Shown here: positions 11,723 through 23,838 of the stretch, piece after piece
How positions within the stretch are numbered: position 1 is the stretch's first letter
Layout: the number at the start of each line of letters is the position of its first letter
Assembly: GCA_950295325.1 (NCBI GenBank)
Contig: OX485805.1
Location: forward strand, 46,460,758 to 46,524,757
Direction of reading: 5' to 3'
DNA from: Polytrichum commune
Taxonomy: Eukaryota; Streptophyta; Polytrichopsida; Polytrichales; Polytrichaceae
DNA length: 64,000 nucleotides
Translations under genes and position numbers: made by a program
Notes under the pieces: generated by a model
Told to the model about the DNA's origin: nothing
The model's input: the letters and a program-made list of their open reading frames with translations, nothing else
Database searches by the model: none

Positions 11723-12530
11723 TAATAGGGGAGGAGTGTGTAACTAGCTTAGGAAACTTGCCTTCACCAAAGGCTCTCAGTTCGTCATAGAAAAGCTTAA
11801 TTACCACGACAATTAAGCTGAGAGGCGTTCATTATGGTATGTAGCGCCACCCATCCATAACAAATATTGAGTATGTAGTCCAACTTCTTTTGAACACATG
11901 TCGCTCTTTAGTGTCCGATCTTAGAGTCGCTTTTATTTAATCTAAAGTTTGGAGCGGTAGAGGTAATGCATTTCAAAGTGTTGCCAACAAGGCGTGGGGC
12001 TTGATTTTTTATTATTCTTTGTGAACAACCCATTCTACGTGAGGATAGTAATAAAGTCATTGACTAAGGTAGAGGGTGCCGAAACCAACACTTTAAGCAA
12101 ATTAGCCTACTTTTGGAGTCCATTTTGATTAGTGGTATGCATGATTGGTTTAGCATATTTTCTTGGATATAGTCGATACAAAAATAAAAAATAAATTGTA
12201 CATGGAGTATACTATGATTTTTTGAAGTCACTTATCCCTAGCTTCCTAAATCTATCCTTGGACCCCCACTTTTCCCACTACAAATGACTCCCAAAACCAT
12301 CTCAACACTTGCTCAAAACTGCTCCCATTTTCTTCCAAAACCATCCTCACCTTTTGCCCAAACCGTGCCCACACTATAACCAACTTTTCACCCAGTAAAA
12401 AAATTGAACTTTTGTAACTTTTGCATGTGGGATCTTTCTATATATATATATATATATAAGCCACCCCTAGCTAGGTTCCAATGCTTGCTCAAATCCAAAA
12501 CCAACCCTGAATTTTCCTAAAATCACCCCA
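11723..12530. other. Intergenic, nothing recognised
   Basis: AT-rich sequence with a short (TA)n tract near 12438-12457. No open frame or repeat of note was seen. Confidence 0.4.
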
Positions 12531-13269
12531 GGGGGGGGCATTAATAATAAAATTTTGGAGACACTTGCTATAACCACCTATTTTTAAGGGGGGTATTATC
12601 TTTGGGAATTAGAATATTAGGAGTCCTTAAAGTAGAAAAAAACCTACTGAGCTTTAAATTTGATACCCTATTGGTAATTAAAAATCTATCATGCATTTAA
12701 TATTAAATTCCCTATTTTTCTTACAAATTTTTGATAGCCTTTAATTTTTAGCCGAGGGGGGGGGGGTGCATTGTGAATTGGCATTTTAACAACATGATTT
12801 CATTGTTGTGGTAAGGCAAGAAGAAAACACAATAGAAATTAATAACACCGACAAGATTGTAATGGAGAATGCAAGTAGAGTGCAACCTTAAAATTTAGTG
12901 TGTTAAGAAACACAACTGTCCAAAATTTGCAGGATAGCAACATTTGCAAAGGAATTTCAAACATAAAAAATTGTCTCAAATATACCCCTTTGTGTCAACG
13001 TTTAAACATAATGTAGTTCAAAGTATCCTTAATGAAGAGAAACCTTCATGAAATAAAACTGAGCCCTCAATCTTCTTTGATGAACTAAAATGTGGTCCCT
13101 TACACATGTTATATTGCATGGTATTTTTTCTATAATTGGTCCAAAATTAATTCGCCCCTTATATTTTAATATATAAAATTCTTCAAAATTTTATCTTGAA
13201 TGAATATTAAATACCTTATATTTTTAATCGCACATTGTTTCTAAAATACCGCTAGTCCCCCCCCCCCCC
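12531..13269. mobile_element. G-run TIR element, copy 3 (739 bp)
   Basis: The element starts with a G8 run (12531-12538), has a second G6 run at 12588-12593, and ends in a long C-run at about 13256-13269. Read inward, both ends carry related sequence: AATAAAATTTTGGAGACA on the left and GTATTTTAGAAACAATGTGCG on the reverse of the right end (trim to the core TATTTTAGAAACAA). An extra G12 run lies at 12755-12766. The same arrangement occurs at 26443-28048 and 56966-57714. There is no ORF. Confidence 0.55.
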
Positions 13270-15744
13270 GCGCGGGAAATCACCATGCTTGTCACCTAAA
13301 TCCGCCTCCACTTTGCACTAGAGACATTTGGATGATTTAAGGAGTGTTTGGGATACATGATTAGCAAGTGTTTATAGGTGGTGCTTTTGATCGGGGTGTT
13401 GGTTAAAGCACCCTCTACCTTAAGTGTTTTTTTATGAACCGAAAAATTCTCCATCGTGTTATACATCAGTGGAACTTTATCACTAGTGACTTTAATTTGT
13501 ACAAAATTTGTGGTTATTTTGTTCTACTTGATGAGGAAAACATATTGCAACGCACCAAGTTCTATACCAAAACAATCGTCTGACTTAAGGGCACCCAAAA
13601 TGATTGAGGAGGACTTCCAACAACCGCTAAATAATCTCAACTTGAAAATATGGTGTGCAGTCACATTGAAGGAACATTTAGAAATTCTTGCTTAATCCAT
13701 GGCTCACCCTTGACGATGTGAGAAATACCTAGACATGTTAAGGTATGTGGGTGTTATAAGGGCGTTATTCAGTTCATTTTCCATGTTCTCCAACTTCTAC
13801 CGACTAGACCTACACAACGGAGCTTGTTCTACATTAGCAAACCTATGATGAAGTATCAGCAAACATCGGATTGAAAATTGGAGCTTTTCTTATTTGATTA
13901 TGGTCATTAGACTTGTGCATGTTTATTGATTCTTTAATTGAATACATGGGTCTGCCCAATTATGTTCACTATTGAGTAGTTATAAAAATTGAAGATGTAG
14001 TTTAATCTCTTTTAAGCATTTGTCTTTATGGTGTCTTGTTCTTTGATCCTCACTGAACCACATACCAATCAAATGTAGGTGTCCGATCAAGAAAGGCAAT
14101 TGAAGGTAGAGGGTGCTTAAACCAACACTTTAAGTTATTGCACATACATATGGATATGTGGTTGATCTTAAAAAAATTCAAATTAGTCTTTGGGCTAAAC
14201 CTAGGTACATAGAAAGGAAAGTTATTTTTAGCCTCAAATGAATATCTGATGAATATTCAAAGTCAAAACCACTAGCTTTCTTAATCCGATCCCTAGGCCC
14301 CGTGTATGATGACCTTGCACATGATGAGGATCCTCACCTTTGTTGCCTAGAACCACACAACATAGTTGGGTACTAGACCCAAGCTAGATCAAAGCCCAAC
14401 ATGACCACCTCCATGATCCCACCCGGTTCGATTATAAAACTGTCCCCTTGCATCTTGAGTACCGACCCTCTTGCTGCCCATAATCAACCCCCTTGCAACC
14501 CAAAACCGACCCCTTTGTACCCCAAATTGACCCCCTCGGCTTTGTGGGCCTGAATAGGCATTGACACGCCACCCTAAACCCACCTTGAACCGACCCGAGG
14601 TAGAGTGGAACATGATACCTACCCCATATGAAGGTAATGCAGGCCAATATGCATTGTGTCACTAATGACACCTAAACCTGTCACTCCGTAAGCACATGCA
14701 CTCCTTTTCCATGGAAAACGGTTCAAGGTAATAGAATGTTGTGAGCCATTGGGCTCAAACCTGAAGAGTACTCTCTATGCCGAATGTGTTTCACAATCTT
14801 GAATCTGGCACTCATAATTTGGCGCTAGTGAATCACTCAGACGTCTTGCATGTCAATTATTGCAGATTTATACATTTAGAAATAAGCGAATTTGGACAAA
14901 TATGTCCCACGGCTAACTCAGGCTTCTGAATGACTAAGCTATAAGCCATCCATCCATATATATATTGTGATTTAGAGACGATCTGCTCTTACGAGTGAGG
15001 TGCAAATGGTAGCCAAGATCCTTAATTAGCTTGTATGCTGATGATTTCTAAAGTCCACTGTGATAATTACAACAACAAAACAGAGGAGTGTCGAACTTAG
15101 GAAATCAACATTCAACCTTCCTTTTAGCCACAGAATAACTCAATCTTCACAATGACTTGTATACATTGCAAGATCGAGTGTTCACCTTGGTATGAGAGAC
15201 CATAACGTTGCTAAGATAGTAGGGGATTTATCCTTTTTGAGTATAGGCATGAACAAGATAAAAAATGACATGACTGAGTCTTGGCTTTGTTCTTAGAATG
15301 TCAATCATAACCACATGATGGCAAGTCTTTGAGCTTTCCATCACAGAATTGTACTATTAACAGGGTTGCTAAGGTCTCCATATCAATGTAAGAAGAGATA
15401 GTTGGCAATGCTTTAATCATTTCTTGTGTGTGTGTTCACAACAACTTTTGTACAGGCTTAGATAGATGGTATTTTTTCCCGAATATCTGGTTCATCTATC
15501 TTGTTGGTGGGGGAATAGAATTCCCAACATCGATAGAGTTTGTGGCAATAAGAATTGGTTTTTCCTTTTCTTTTCAGCATACGGTTTCCTCAGCCTCTTG
15601 GGTTGGACAACGATTGATTTTAGTTATTGTAATTAATTGTGATCCAACTATCCATGAGCGGTTAGTATCCAACTATAATTTTGTGTGAGCAGCGTGTCCA
15701 TATTACAATTGCGACGCCATCACGTCAATCTCAAGGTAACAGAC
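13270..15744. other. Intergenic with a C-rich minisatellite
   Basis: No gene is supported. A short open frame at 13456-13695 lacks any recognisable domain. The only internal structure seen is the minisatellite at 14440-14545. Confidence 0.4.
14440..14545 (+). repeat. Imperfect ~30-bp minisatellite
   Basis: About four diverged units of the type CGACCCYYTTGYANCCCAAA follow one another. On the minus strand they read through as a Gly/Arg/Phe-rich repeat peptide; I regard that as a by-product of the repeat, not a gene. Confidence 0.6.
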
Positions 15745-16460
15745 CTACGAGGATCTCTTCCAGAATGTGCCAGAAGCCAGCTTCAATGCTTCTCTGGAGG
15801 TTCGATGATCAAGTAGATAGTCTGTTGCGAGCACCACACAAGTAGTTGTACACATCAAGTCGTGTGTTGGAGCTTGGTTGGATGATAGCCGATGGGAGCT
15901 ATGGCTGCTTCCTCGCACTCGGTTTCTTTGTGCCACTTCAAGTTGCATGGCAAGGCTTGCAGTGCCTCCAAGGGACTCGATATTTTGTCCTGGAACCGAA
16001 GTCATGCAAGTAGCGACTTGAGGATCGAGATGAAGAGGATACTGGGATGCGCTCGCCTGCATCATTTGTTGCAACAAGGTCGGACGCGATTGAATCGGAT
16101 GGGGATGCAGGGTGCATGGGTGTCCATGGTGCTCGTCATGCTCGACATGAGTAGTCCTTCTCGCATTCCGGCCACACAATATTCCTCACATGCCAGTTGA
16201 AATCATCATTGAAGCCGTCTTCATCGTACTCATCGTGTCTGCATGTCCACCCCAACATAGCATCCACTTGCCGATGGTGCCTCCAATTCTTGGGGGGCCA
16301 AAGCGACGTGAGAATTTTGCACACTTCTCAAACTTAGATCATATGCGCAAGTCATCCTTGTTCAATAACCCTAGGATCATAAGCACTTGTACATGGGTGG
16401 CATGTTGCTCCTCATTTGACCACTTCTTCACAATCCTTGCAGTCCCTCGTAGCCGGTAAG
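15745..16460 (-). pseudogene. Possible decayed ORF of unknown origin
   Basis: This is a GC-rich island within AT-rich DNA. On the minus strand one frame is open for 144 codons (15745-16179) and appears to continue upstream in the same frame with an in-frame stop (IVKKWSNEEQHATHVQVL near 16400). No domain is recognised. Several other frames are also partly open, so coding potential is doubtful. It could be a transposon internal fragment or a captured gene piece. Confidence 0.22.
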
Positions 16461-19205
16461 GAGGGCACGGCAGTTGATGAGTTGCCATTGTGATCTCACA
16501 AGAACCTTGCAGATAGAAAAAGTAATCTCAAAATCAATTAGTCTCACTTGGCCGGATGAACATTGAAGTGTTCCCACCCAACATAAGCAATCAAATCGAG
16601 CTTGAGTGGAGGGAAATTTGGGCGCTCACCAGTTGTGTAGTCTGAATGGGATGGCGAATTCATGAAAGCAGTTGGTTGGTGTGAGTTTTCCTTCACTTCA
16701 CAGTGAAATAGTAGTTTGTGTGCCCAAAAAACCCCCCCCTACAAGCTAATGTGGCAACACATCATTGATTGCATGTATTCACTTATACATAGAAAAAGAA
16801 CATAAGCGTCTTTGTAACATTATCTTATTTTCATATAGGCTCACGACATGCTGAAAATGGTGCCATCTCATGGGAAATGTTTTTTGTGTATCAGAAGAAC
16901 CCATTTGGGACCTTCTTTGAAGCTTCCTAGTCAATGAAAACATGTGTTCAAAAAATCCATCGACTACAGTTCAAGACTAAATGCGCACATGCATGGTTGG
17001 AACAACAGGGAACTAACACTCCATACTGGTGCACATCAACCTAATCGGTTTCTTCTTCTTTTCCATTTTCTTAAACCAGTGATGTTAAAAAACAATACAG
17101 CTCATAACTCTTCAATGACCTCATGCCTGGAAAGGACCCATGCAATGATCAGACTCAACTACAAACATAGTAACACAAGTGGATGTAACATTGAGTACAC
17201 AAGTGAGCGTGTCAAATAGCTAAAGAGAAGTAGCTACAATTCAAAGCTCACTAGCCTCGATGACAACAGCCAAGAACTCCACCTGAACACGGTTGCATCA
17301 AGGCACAAAATACAAGGAACCATTAGTAAACTACATCGATTCTCCCAATGTGTGAGGGAGGGCTAAGAGTGTGTGTGGGAAATTTGTGAAGGTGATACTA
17401 AGTTTCTTTACGCTATGAGATTAGTGCCACCAAAAGGATCTGGGAAGCGATATCCATCCCAACACTATTCACTAAAAATACTATTCATATCAGCATTGTT
17501 CACTGAAAGTACCAACACTATTCTTCCTGGCACTATTCATTAACAAGCATGTGTTTGCATATAAATCCTTTTTTTAATCACTTTGCAAGCACTTTAGAGC
17601 ACGCACTCATTCTCTTGGCATGTTTGGTAATGAGCATGTATTCATAACTTTAGTACCACTCAATAAAAGTTTCGGTCCTCACTAATTTTGAGACTTGGCA
17701 AAATAGTGTGTGTTTTGGGAATTAATACCACATGCGTTGATTGGGTTTATCAATGTAGCAATCAAACCACCCATGGATTCTCATGTTCGCACTCATCTGT
17801 CAATCAAAGGTTGTGGAGACCAAGTAATATGATCACCAAATCAATGGCATCTTATAATATCTCACATACCATGTCGTTTGATGAAACCTTCAAGGAACCA
17901 ACCGGCCACCATAATAGGGAGAGCCCTATAACAATATGCCCACATGAGGGTGTCCTTCTTGGGGAAATATATCTCTAAAGGACTCCAAAAGTGAGGCCAT
18001 CTTTGATGTTGTCCTTGCTAAGTACGACTCTACATGGGGCAACAACAACTTCCTCTACCATAGGTCGAATTTAAAAAAACCACGTGGAACAATCGGACGC
18101 CCAATGTTGATTCGATTGGTCATGCTTAAGTTGTTCAACCTTCTTGGAGTTTTGTGATTCCACCAGACGCACCCGAGAGAGTTACCTTGCTCTCCTTTTT
18201 TTTCCGGGCCCTCAGATGACCTTGTTTGTTTTTTTGGGCAATCAATTAAAATCTTTGTTTCATTTGTCTCACCAACAATAACAACAACAAAATAAAGAAA
18301 AGAGAATAAATGCCCTCCCTTCGACACAAACGATGCCGGCTACACTCAAGTAAGTAGGTGTTTTCACATGCCACGAAACTCAAGTTCACATGCAGGCCAC
18401 CAAACATTATACAACCATGTGAGAGTCTTGGCACTGGATTGTTGCCACTGGAGGATCTTCGAATCTAGCCCTGTTGTAGATTTGAGATTGCTTCCGTGAA
18501 GAGAACTCTATCTACACCAGTACCCCATATGGTTGTTGTACAAGGTGAAGGATTAACTTGGGTGATGCAACACCGTGTTGTTCAAGTCAACACTTCAGAT
18601 AGTCCACAGGCAAACAACGCAAGAGAAAGAAAGATTCCAGTTCTCACTCAGATCATTGAATAAAGAGAGTTAGACGTACGTACACACACACACACACACA
18701 CCTACTGCTGCATGGATAAACTGGATAGAGACAAAACTATTGCCACACTCCCAACAGGCGCTGGTTTCAAAGCTCACAAGATATTTCAGTGCACACATAA
18801 GCCTACCCTCCAAATATCATCCTAAGTTCTTGAGGTACTATGCGGCTTTCGGTCACGACACTTCTTACTTATGATCTGGTTCATACTAAGGTTCGGTTCG
18901 ATGCTGCTAAACCCTAAATCACCCAACTCCAAAACGCAATACCTTAAAATACTGCGTAATATTGATTATGAGAATGCCCCGTGTTGGTCTTGGGTCGTCT
19001 GTCAAAGAAAAACTTTGTGCTCTCATAACTTTTTATTGCATACGGAGTTTAGATAAGTCGTACTTGGTTGCGAAGGAATGCCCTTTTGAATGCTAACGAG
19101 AATCGTTTGGACACTCGTCCTGATCTAATAATAATATCTTTACTTGCTGGTATGAGGGAAGTAAGACTGAAGGGCCTGGCTGCAGACTCGAGGCATATTG
19201 CAACC
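16461..19205. other. Intergenic, no gene seen
   Basis: AT-rich. Near 17450-17540 are several ACTATTCA(C/T)TAA motifs that recur inverted at about 30600-30720, hinting at another dispersed repeat. An (AC)n microsatellite lies at 18682-18702. Short open frames show no domain. Confidence 0.4.
18682..18702 (+). repeat. (AC)n microsatellite
   Basis: About ten AC dinucleotides directly follow GTACGT. Confidence 0.9.
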
Positions 19206-19425
19206 ACTCCCAATGATCGGGATGAACTGGTTGAATTTGAGAAATAACTGGTTGAAGTTCAAGATTGCAGGAAAATTACCGATCATTCTAGAGGAATTTA
19301 TAGAATATACCCCAATTTAATAAAGGAAAACCGGAGGATGTGAACATGTAGCCGGTTGGACTTGCAAACACTAGGATCTCAACCGATTATGCCCAAAAAT
19401 CTCCCCGACCACTGACCACTCCTTC
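19206..19425 (-). mobile_element. ~220-bp dispersed repeat R1 (minus copy)
   Basis: The stretch shares the R1 landmarks in order: GGTTGA(A/G)TTTGAG, AATAACTGGTTGAAGTTCAAG, CATTYTAGAGGAATYTATA, a CCGG core, then CTAGGATCTYRACCGA and CCCCGACCACTG. R1 copies recur at 19436-19545 (partial), 20632-20855, 23025-23230, 23568-23805, 48795-49025 and 49283-49510. Confidence 0.7.
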
Positions 19426-19435
19426 TTAATTCATG

Positions 19436-19545
19436 AATGCAGTGAAGTGCAATCAGTCATTACGTGAACTAACAGATTCAAGTTCAGGACTTCAGGGAAA
19501 TTGCTGTCACTTTGGAGGAATCTATGGAATGTACCTCAAAATAAG
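19436..19545 (-). mobile_element. R1 repeat, partial copy
   Basis: This is a partial R1 match (AACAGATTCAAGTTCAGGAC through GGAGGAATCTATGGAATGTA). It is cut off where the family-B MITE sequence begins, near 19551. Confidence 0.55.
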
Positions 19546-19550
19546 TCAAT

Positions 19551-19920
19551 TCTAATTGTCTTGCTCAATACTAATTGTAAATTGCGGTGTAATGTCACCA
19601 ACACTAAATGTTAACCCTCAACCTTATTTGTCGTTCCTTGTAAATTTGGGGGGGGGGGGGGATTATAGGTTTACGGTGTCACAGTTACTGTCACTTACCA
19701 AGTGATTTTTCATACAAGTTTCAATCACCCATGACAATATTTCGTCACAAGTCGCTGACAAGAGAAAGTAGGGTTTTGGCCAACGGACGAACTCGTTCGT
19801 CATCCATGTGTCAGTATTTGTTCACTTGTTCATAAGAAGTGTCATCCGAAAAGTTACCATAGTGGCATAAAATACCACTAAATATAACACTAAATATAAC
19901 ACTAAATATGATGTTTAGTG
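19551..19920 (+). mobile_element. TA-flanked MITE family B, 5'-truncated copy
   Basis: It matches 25103-25462 along its length: CCAACACTAAATGTT, CTTACCAAGTGATTTT, GTAGGGTTTTGGCCAA, CATAAGAAGTG, then ATTTAGTG-TA at the end. The CACTAAA left terminus is missing. A local expansion gives three AATATAACACTA units near 19880-19910. It contains a 14-base G-run at 19648-19661 at the position where other copies have 3 to 6 G. Confidence 0.7.
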
Positions 19921-20631
19921 TAGCGGTCAGTTCTCCCCGTTCACTGACAATGAGAACAAGTTCACCTAGTGTGCACTGTGCAGTAGAGACAAGAGTATAC
20001 CCCAAACCTCCTTAAAAATCTTTGAAGATGTAGTATCGGTATAGATATGAGTAAGCTAAGGGCCACTATACACACGAGCCAAGAGCCGTGACCAAAAATT
20101 GTGAGAGCCCAAAAGAAAGTGTCCAAAGGCCGTTCCAAGACAACTCCAAAATCACGCAGTGCGGTCACGGACCCTCAAATGTAGTGTGAAGTCCTACGTG
20201 ACCGGGCCCTCAACCAAATGCTTTTTCAATGAATTTTTATTCATGCGGGTCTTCACACATGATAAAATAGAATGAACCAACGGTTGTGAGCGTTTGGAGT
20301 GCCATGGTCTCCCGGTTTTGTATTAGGCCTACCTCCAAGAAATGGTTTTTGAAAATAATCCAAGTGATCATGAAACATGATCCATTTTGATGCCACATTG
20401 GAATCCATGTAGACTTTACATTCATCTTGCATTCACATACTCCGTTGGTCCCTCAAGCGTAGTGTGAAGCGAACTTGGACCGTCTCCGCCTTTTCCACCA
20501 ATGAGAGTGCTTGAAGTGTACTGGTCACGGGCTCTCAGTCTCGTGTGTGAAGTGGCCCTAAGACTTAGTGTGTAGAATATACCAAAATTGTGCCTGATCA
20601 CTCTGTGGATGTCGCAAGTCCTAGTGTCCGG

Positions 20632-20855
20632 GGAAAATTTTGGACATAATCGGTTGAGATCCTAGTGTTTCCAAGTCCAACCGGTTACATGTTGCCATCT
20701 TTCAGTTTTTATTTATTAAAATTGAGGTGTATTCTATAAATTCCTCTAAAATGATCAGTAATTTTCCTAAAGCTTGGAACTTCAACTGGTTCTTTCTCAA
20801 ACTCAACTGGTTCATCTATAACTAACAGTTGGTTCTCCCCATTCATTGGCAAGTC
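20632..20855 (+). mobile_element. R1 repeat (plus copy)
   Basis: The copy runs from a GTCCGGGGAAAATTTTGGAC start, through CCTAGTGTTTCCAAGTCCAA and CTCAACTGGTTC, to TTCTCCCCATTCATTGG. With the minus copy at 19206 it forms an inverted pair. Confidence 0.7.
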
Positions 20856-21615
20856 CTGCTCACCGTTGCCTTGTTGGTAAGGTGGTTTGGTTTCCTAACA
20901 CCTACCGAGGGGGTAATAGTAGGAATTGAACCTCCTATAAGTAGGTTGTTATTGATTCATCCCAATCAAAGTTCACTAGACTAATTCAAGGTATTTAACC
21001 TTCATTTAAGATTTCTAAGCTAAAAATAACAATCATTGGTTTACAATAGTAATCAATGTTGTCACCCTCCCCTCCCCTCCCATTGAAGGATGATTCACTA
21101 TCCAATTAGATAGATCCACATGTATGAATTAGGGCTCTCCGATGCTATCACAAAAGCCAAATGGTCTCTAAACTCCATAATGTCAAACTTTCTCTAATAG
21201 TGCTATGCATTTCACTTTCATAATGGATGAGTTTACATAGACACACCAAATTCTTGACCCATAAAATGATTGGTATATTCTAAGCACATAAATCGAACTC
21301 ATCATTACACATGACATCATGTTTCATGCATGTCCACTCTTAACTACAAGCCTTGTCATGTACTAACAAACTTGGATTTTGGTGGTCAATTAAGAGGAGT
21401 GCCCACATAAAGCCCTGCCTCATGATGTAGACCAAAACAAAATGAGGAAATCGGTGCCTTTGCGACAAGTGTCCGGACATCCTTTGTGTTATATCACGAA
21501 AATCCTGACACCCATTGGTCATGATGGATATATAGGTAGGCCTATGATTTTCATTTCTTTTGCCAAGAATGTCTCTACAAAGTAGGCCCGCATGCATCTG
21601 GTCTTGAGTATCTAC
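20856..21615. other. Intergenic, no gene seen
   Basis: AT-rich. It contains a short fragment (CTAACACCTACCGAGGGGG near 20895) of a dispersed sequence that recurs near 32990, 33380 and 51715. The 99-codon minus frame at 21340-21639 has no recognisable domain. Confidence 0.4.
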
Positions 21616-22008
21616 TAGAGTAGAGGCACCTGTAACCAATCACTTTGAGAGGTTCTGTGCCAAATCTGGAGAAGTATAAAGTGGTGCAAATTATTCCCGT
21701 GTAGGAAAGATAGAAATTAGGAGCACTACAAGATTTTCGGTAATTTTATTTCTTAAAGTGAAATTATTGTGAATTTTTGAAGCCAAAAGTTGGCCCGAAT
21801 GTATTACCAATGTCTAGAGTGTGTCATAACCGTTCATTCCTCTTCACTTTAGCACTCAAAACCGTGACATGTGTCATGACGCTATTGGCTCCGGCTTGAT
21901 CGAAATTCAGTCCCAACCTAATTGAAATTATGTCTTAACATGATTGAAATTATGGTACCTTATAGATTGCCCATGGGGTCCTAATTGGCAATAGGCGCCT
22001 CTACTATA
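21616..22008 (+). mobile_element. ~393-bp short-TIR MITE, first of two tandem copies
   Basis: Its left end reads TAGAGTAGAGGC and its right end GGCGCCTCTACTATA, which are inverse of each other (about 14 bp). It is about 75-80% similar by eye to the next copy, with shared blocks TGAATTTTTGAAGCCAAAAG and GACATGTGTCATG. Non-coding. Confidence 0.7.
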
Positions 22009-22060
22009 AAGCTAGAGTTGTCTTGAATGCTCTCCAATACGGGTGTCAAATATTTTAATC

Positions 22061-22473
22061 TAGAGTAAAGGCGCCCATAACCGGTCACTTAAGAGATTCT
22101 TTGCTTGATTTGAAGAAGTATAAGGCGGTGCAAATTTTTCTTGCGTAGGAGAAAAGAAATCAAGAGGATTGCATATTTTTCAGTACTTTTATTCCTTGAA
22201 TTAAAATTACTATGAATTTTTGAAGCCAAAAGTTGGCATGAACGTATTACCAGTATCTAGAGTTTGCCATAATTGCTCATTTCTCCTCGCTCTAACACCC
22301 AAGACCAAGACATGTGTCATGGCACTATTGGTTCCAGCATGACCGAATTTTAACCCCAACTTGATCAAAATTCCATCCCAACTTGATTGAAATGCCATCC
22401 CAACTTGATTGAATTTCCAATACCCTACACATTGCTGATGGGGTCATGATCGGGAATAGGCGCCTCTACTATA
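22061..22473 (+). mobile_element. ~413-bp short-TIR MITE, second copy
   Basis: Same orientation and ends as the copy at 21616 (TAGAGTAAAGGCGCC left, GGCGCCTCTACTATA right), separated from it by 52 bp. Internally it has a small amplification: an AACTTGATTGAA-type 20-bp unit occurs two to three times near 22355-22410. Confidence 0.7.
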
Positions 22474-23024
22474 TATCATTCTCTCTAATGCGATTGTCTT
22501 CCTTGACTTCAAAATACCTATGGAGTAAGGTAGATGGGTCTTAAGTGGCTAGTTTTTCTCAATGGGATCCCTATATTTGATTTGTATGTGGTTCAGTGAG
22601 TATCAATGAGCAAACACTATAAAGACACAAGTTGAAAAGAGATTGAACTATGTCTTCAAATTTTAATCACTACGCTACATTCAATAGTGAACACAATTGG
22701 GAGGACCTATATATCCAATGAAAAAAATTTACAAACATGCACATCTGATAACCATAACTACATCAGGGAGGTTCGATTTTCAACAAAGTTTTTGTAGATG
22801 ATTCATCAACAGTTTGCTAATGCAACACAAGTGTTGTTGTGTTGCTCTAATAGGCAGGAATTGGAGAACATGAAAATGAACCAAAGAACACCCACATACC
22901 TTAAGCAAAGCATCATTGGGACTACGAATTTGTGGTATATGTGTAAACTCATCCATTGGGAAGGTGAAACACAATGAACCGTTCTAAAGCTCTTAAATCT
23001 ACGAATGAGGAGATCCAATTGCTA
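22474..23024. other. Intergenic, nothing recognised
   Basis: AT-rich. The short open frames at 22780-23018 overlap in two frames and look random. Confidence 0.4.
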
Positions 23025-23230
23025 GTTACCGATGGGTCAGTCGAGTTTGAGAAATAATGGATTCAAGTTCAAGGCCTTAGACAAACTGTCGATCCTTTCA
23101 TAGGATTTTATAGAATATACTGCTTGACTAAATAAAGGAAACTTGAATTGATATCAACATGTAACCAGTTGACTTGGAAATACTTGGATGTTAGACCACT
23201 TTAACCCGAAACTCTCCTAGGACGTTGTTT
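23025..23230 (-). mobile_element. R1 repeat (minus copy)
   Basis: It shows the R1 landmarks GTCGAGTTTGAGAAATAAT, GATTCAAGTTCAAGGC and ACATGTAACCAGTTGACTTG. It forms an inverted pair with 23568-23805. Confidence 0.65.
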
Positions 23231-23328
23231 TTATATTTGACTCCGGAAATGACATTAAGAGCCCGTAGTAATTAGTTTAATGGAATTAACTTAGAATAAA
23301 TAATCTGTCCTCAACATATAGGGAGGCT

Positions 23329-23432
23329 TGGTAAATCCTATCCTACATCAAGGGATTCTTAAGTAGGGTAGAGTCAGCATGCTGAAATTCATGTCGGATT
23401 GCCCGACGTTGGTTATTTATTTATAAGGAGGC
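23329..23432 (+). mobile_element. SINE fragment, 3' end
   Basis: A plus-strand copy of the SINE 3' region: CATCAAGGGATTCTTAAGTA, AATTCATGTCGGATTGCCCG, then ACGTTGGTTATTTATTTA. The last block is identical to the AT-rich tail of the copy at 58531-58790. Confidence 0.6.
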
Positions 23433-23567
23433 TTGACAGTTGGTCATTTGTCTCAAAAAAACATTTATTAAAAATTATAGAGTTTTGAGTAGGCTTGTTT
23501 TTATTAGAACCTTTTCAACCACATTGACACCATAAACCCCAAGCCGCTTGTTGTTGCATTTCACCGG

Positions 23568-23805
23568 TCAGTGTCCGGGGAGGTTTTTTGGGCATAATCA
23601 ATCAAGATCCTAGTGAATTTCCAATTCCAACCGGTTATATGTTGACATTGTCAGTTTTCTTAATTTATTTCAAGGTTTATTCCATAGATTTCTTTAAAAT
23701 GATGGGTAATTTTCTTGAAGTCTTAAACTTCAACCAATTATTTCTCAATCTCAACTGGTTCATTTGTAACTAGCAGTCAATTCTCTCCCATCATTGAAGG
23801 GGAGG
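23568..23805 (+). mobile_element. R1 repeat (plus copy)
   Basis: It begins CAGTGTCCGGGGAGGTTTTT and ends with TTCTCTCCCATCATTG. It contains CCTAGTGAATTTCCAATTCC and the CTCAACTGGTTCATTTGTAA block. Confidence 0.7.
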
Positions 23806-23838
23806 TCACACACATTCGGATTCAGAAGAAAAAAACCA

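Noticed and set aside
14389-14671. Gly/Arg/Phe-rich repeat protein on the minus strand
   Set aside because: Two overlapping frames are both open because of the ~30-bp minisatellite; there is no start context or domain.
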